A stretch of DNA of 6,437 nt from Actinomycetes bacterium (GTDB lineage Bacteria; Actinomycetota; Acidimicrobiia; Acidimicrobiales; JAKAOS01), in assembly GCA_021790615.1 (NCBI GenBank), contig JAJYGW010000349.1, positions 1 through 6,437 of the forward strand, written 5' to 3'. The notes below the pieces were generated by a model. That model saw only the letters and a program-made list of their open reading frames with translations, searched no databases and was not told the DNA's origin. How positions within the stretch are numbered: the stretch's first letter is position 1; each line of letters begins with the position of its first letter. Of this stretch, positions 5,469 through 6,437 are shown in pieces. The position numbers and the translations under genes were made by a program.

Positions 5469-5477
5469 GGTGCCGAG
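5461..5477. repeat. Inverted repeat containing the start codon of the RNA methyltransferase gene
   Basis: CTCGGCA (5461-5467), tgg, TGCCGAG (5471-5477) is a perfect 7-bp inverted repeat with a 3-base centre. The gene's ATG (5466-5468, minus strand) lies at the loop and stem edge. In mRNA the hairpin would mask the start codon; in DNA it could be an operator overlapping the start. Confidence 0.5.
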
Positions 5478-5515
5478 ACTACGAGCTGGGCCGGCGAAGG
5501 ATCAGAACGCTCCCT

Positions 5516-5536
5516 CCGCCGCAATTCTGCCGGCGG
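5516..5536. terminator. Possible hairpin after the MFS gene
   Basis: CCGCCG (5516-5521) pairs with CGGCGG (5531-5536) across a 9-base loop. The hairpin begins just after the transporter's stop codon, in the 70-base gap before the RNA methyltransferase. No T run follows on the minus strand, so it may only slow or partly stop transcription, or stabilise a 3' end. The rest of the gap shows no clear promoter. Confidence 0.3.
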
Positions 5537-5538
5537 CG

Positions 5539-6437
5539 CTACATCGCAGGAACTGCGCCCGGTGCTCCCGGGATGCGACCCCGCCGCAGCACGAGCAGGC
5601 ACAGCACGGCCGACACGAAGAGGATCACGTAGACGACGCTGAACGCCACCGTGTCTCCGTGGACGCTGGCCGCCGCCAGTGCCGCCGCGCGGTTGACGGG
5701 CACGCCGGTGGGCCTGTAGCTCGCCACCGCCGATGTCCAGATCGTGTTCAACAGGGCCGGCCCGAGGGCACCGCCGATCTGCTGGGCGACGTTCGGCAAT
5801 GCAGAGGCGACACCGGCGTCCCGCGGCTCGGCACCGGCGGTGGCCGCGTTCATCGCAGCCGCGAAGATCAGGCCCATCCCCGCACCGAGCACGAGGAGCG
5901 CCGGAAGGACGTGCCCCGAGTAGTCGGGGCTGACCGTGATCTGCGTCAGCAGCACCATGCCGACACCGCCGATCGCCATCCCGGCCACGATGAGCGGTCG
6001 CGGACCTGACCGCGGCAGCAGGATCACGCCGCCGAGCGTGCTCGAGACCATGATGGCACCGACCATCGGCAGGAATGCGAGCCCGGTCTTGATCGGCGTG
6101 TACCCGAGCGTGAGCTGCAGGTAATAGGTGAGGAACAAGAAGACGCCGAACATCCCCACGCCGACGAGCAGGATCGCGAGGTTGGCGCCGCCACGGTTGC
6201 GGTCGACCATGATGCGCATCGGCAGCAGCGGGTGGGCACTTCGCGATTCGACGAGGACAAAGAGCGCTAGCAGGCCGACAGATCCCACGAGGAATCCGAC
6301 GGTGAGCGGGCTTCCCCATCCGTGCAGGCTCGCCTCGGAGAAGCCGTAGACGACCCCCGCCAGGCCCGCCACGGCGAGAAGGGCACCGGGCAGATCGAGG
6401 CGCGCGGTGGGGTCGCGCTCCTGATCGTGCAGGAACG
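5539..6437 (-). CDS. DHA2-type MFS transporter, C-terminal part
   Basis: About 298 residues are visible, and the frame stays open to the window edge, so the start and roughly the first 200 residues (helices 1-6) are missing. The visible part begins in the loop HDQERDPTARLDLPGALLA, typical of the segment before helix 7 in 14-helix EmrB/QacA-like transporters. It continues with eight hydrophobic helices. ESRSAHPLLPMRIM, then LTYYLQLTLGYTPIKTGLAF, and later AGVASALPNVAQQIGGALG are characteristic family motifs. These proton-driven antiporters in the inner membrane usually export drugs, dyes or metabolites; the substrate cannot be told from sequence. The C-terminus is short and ends at a TAG at 5539-5541. 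The gap of 70 bases with a hairpin suggests it is separate from, or only loosely linked to, the RNA methyltransferase gene. Confidence 0.88.
   Translation of the reverse strand, partial: FLHDQERDPTARLDLPGALLAVAGLAGVVYGFSEASLHGWGSPLTVGFLVGSVGLLALFVLVESRSAHPLLPMRIMVDRNRGGANLAILLVGVGMFGVFLFLTYYLQLTLGYTPIKTGLAFLPMVGAIMVSSTLGGVILLPRSGPRPLIVAGMAIGGVGMVLLTQITVSPDYSGHVLPALLVLGAGMGLIFAAAMNAATAGAEPRDAGVASALPNVAQQIGGALGPALLNTIWTSAVASYRPTGVPVNRAAALAAASVHGDTVAFSVVYVILFVSAVLCLLVLRRGRIPGAPGAVPAM

Noticed and set aside
4608..5642. A 344-codon open frame on the plus strand
   Set aside because: It is antisense to the RNA methyltransferase, whose three catalytic motifs are unambiguous; the composition is typical of a shadow frame.

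Overview
The window is high-GC DNA with strongly G/C-biased third codon positions. It carries an ECF sigma factor paired with a membrane-anchored zinc-finger anti-sigma factor, a DHA2-type MFS transporter and a two-helix bacterial PH-domain protein. Together these suggest a member of the Actinomycetota, probably an environmental lineage. That placement is an inference from style and gene families; the window contains no taxonomic marker beyond one tRNA.

Left part (1-1000, plus strand): bases 1-363 hold no gene I can defend, only short coding-like scraps. Bases 364-596 are the remnant of a sodium/calcium exchanger (CaCA family): its second alpha repeat and its last helix survive, in different frames. 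An intact tRNA-Pro(UGG) follows at 611-685, then a small stand-alone Smr-domain protein at 744-998.

Middle part (1036-3908, minus strand): a tight four-gene cluster reads right to left. A UbiE/MenG-like methyltransferase comes first, then a UbiA-like polytopic membrane protein, an ECF sigma factor and its zinc-binding anti-sigma factor. The first two genes overlap by 8 bases, the next pair are 3 bases apart, and sigma and anti-sigma overlap by 8 bases. This points to one transcription unit in which a lipid- or quinone-modifying pair is co-expressed with its probable regulator. The cluster converges on the Smr gene across a 37-base gap. Upstream of the methyltransferase (about 3905-4042) a stretch with clear coding bias in another frame suggests a frameshift or a gene scrap.

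Right part (4078-6437, minus strand): a partial DHA2 MFS drug-efflux-type transporter (5' end outside the window) is followed by a SpoU/TrmH-family RNA 2'-O-methyltransferase. That gene is coupled by an ATGA overlap to a PH-domain membrane protein. The start codon of the RNA methyltransferase lies inside a perfect inverted repeat.

I see no insertion sequence, integrase, CRISPR array or phage gene. The most interesting items are the sigma/anti-sigma-linked UbiE-UbiA-like module, the decayed exchanger beside tRNA-Pro, the frame switch before the methyltransferase, and the Smr protein that lacks the usual histidine of its HGxG motif.
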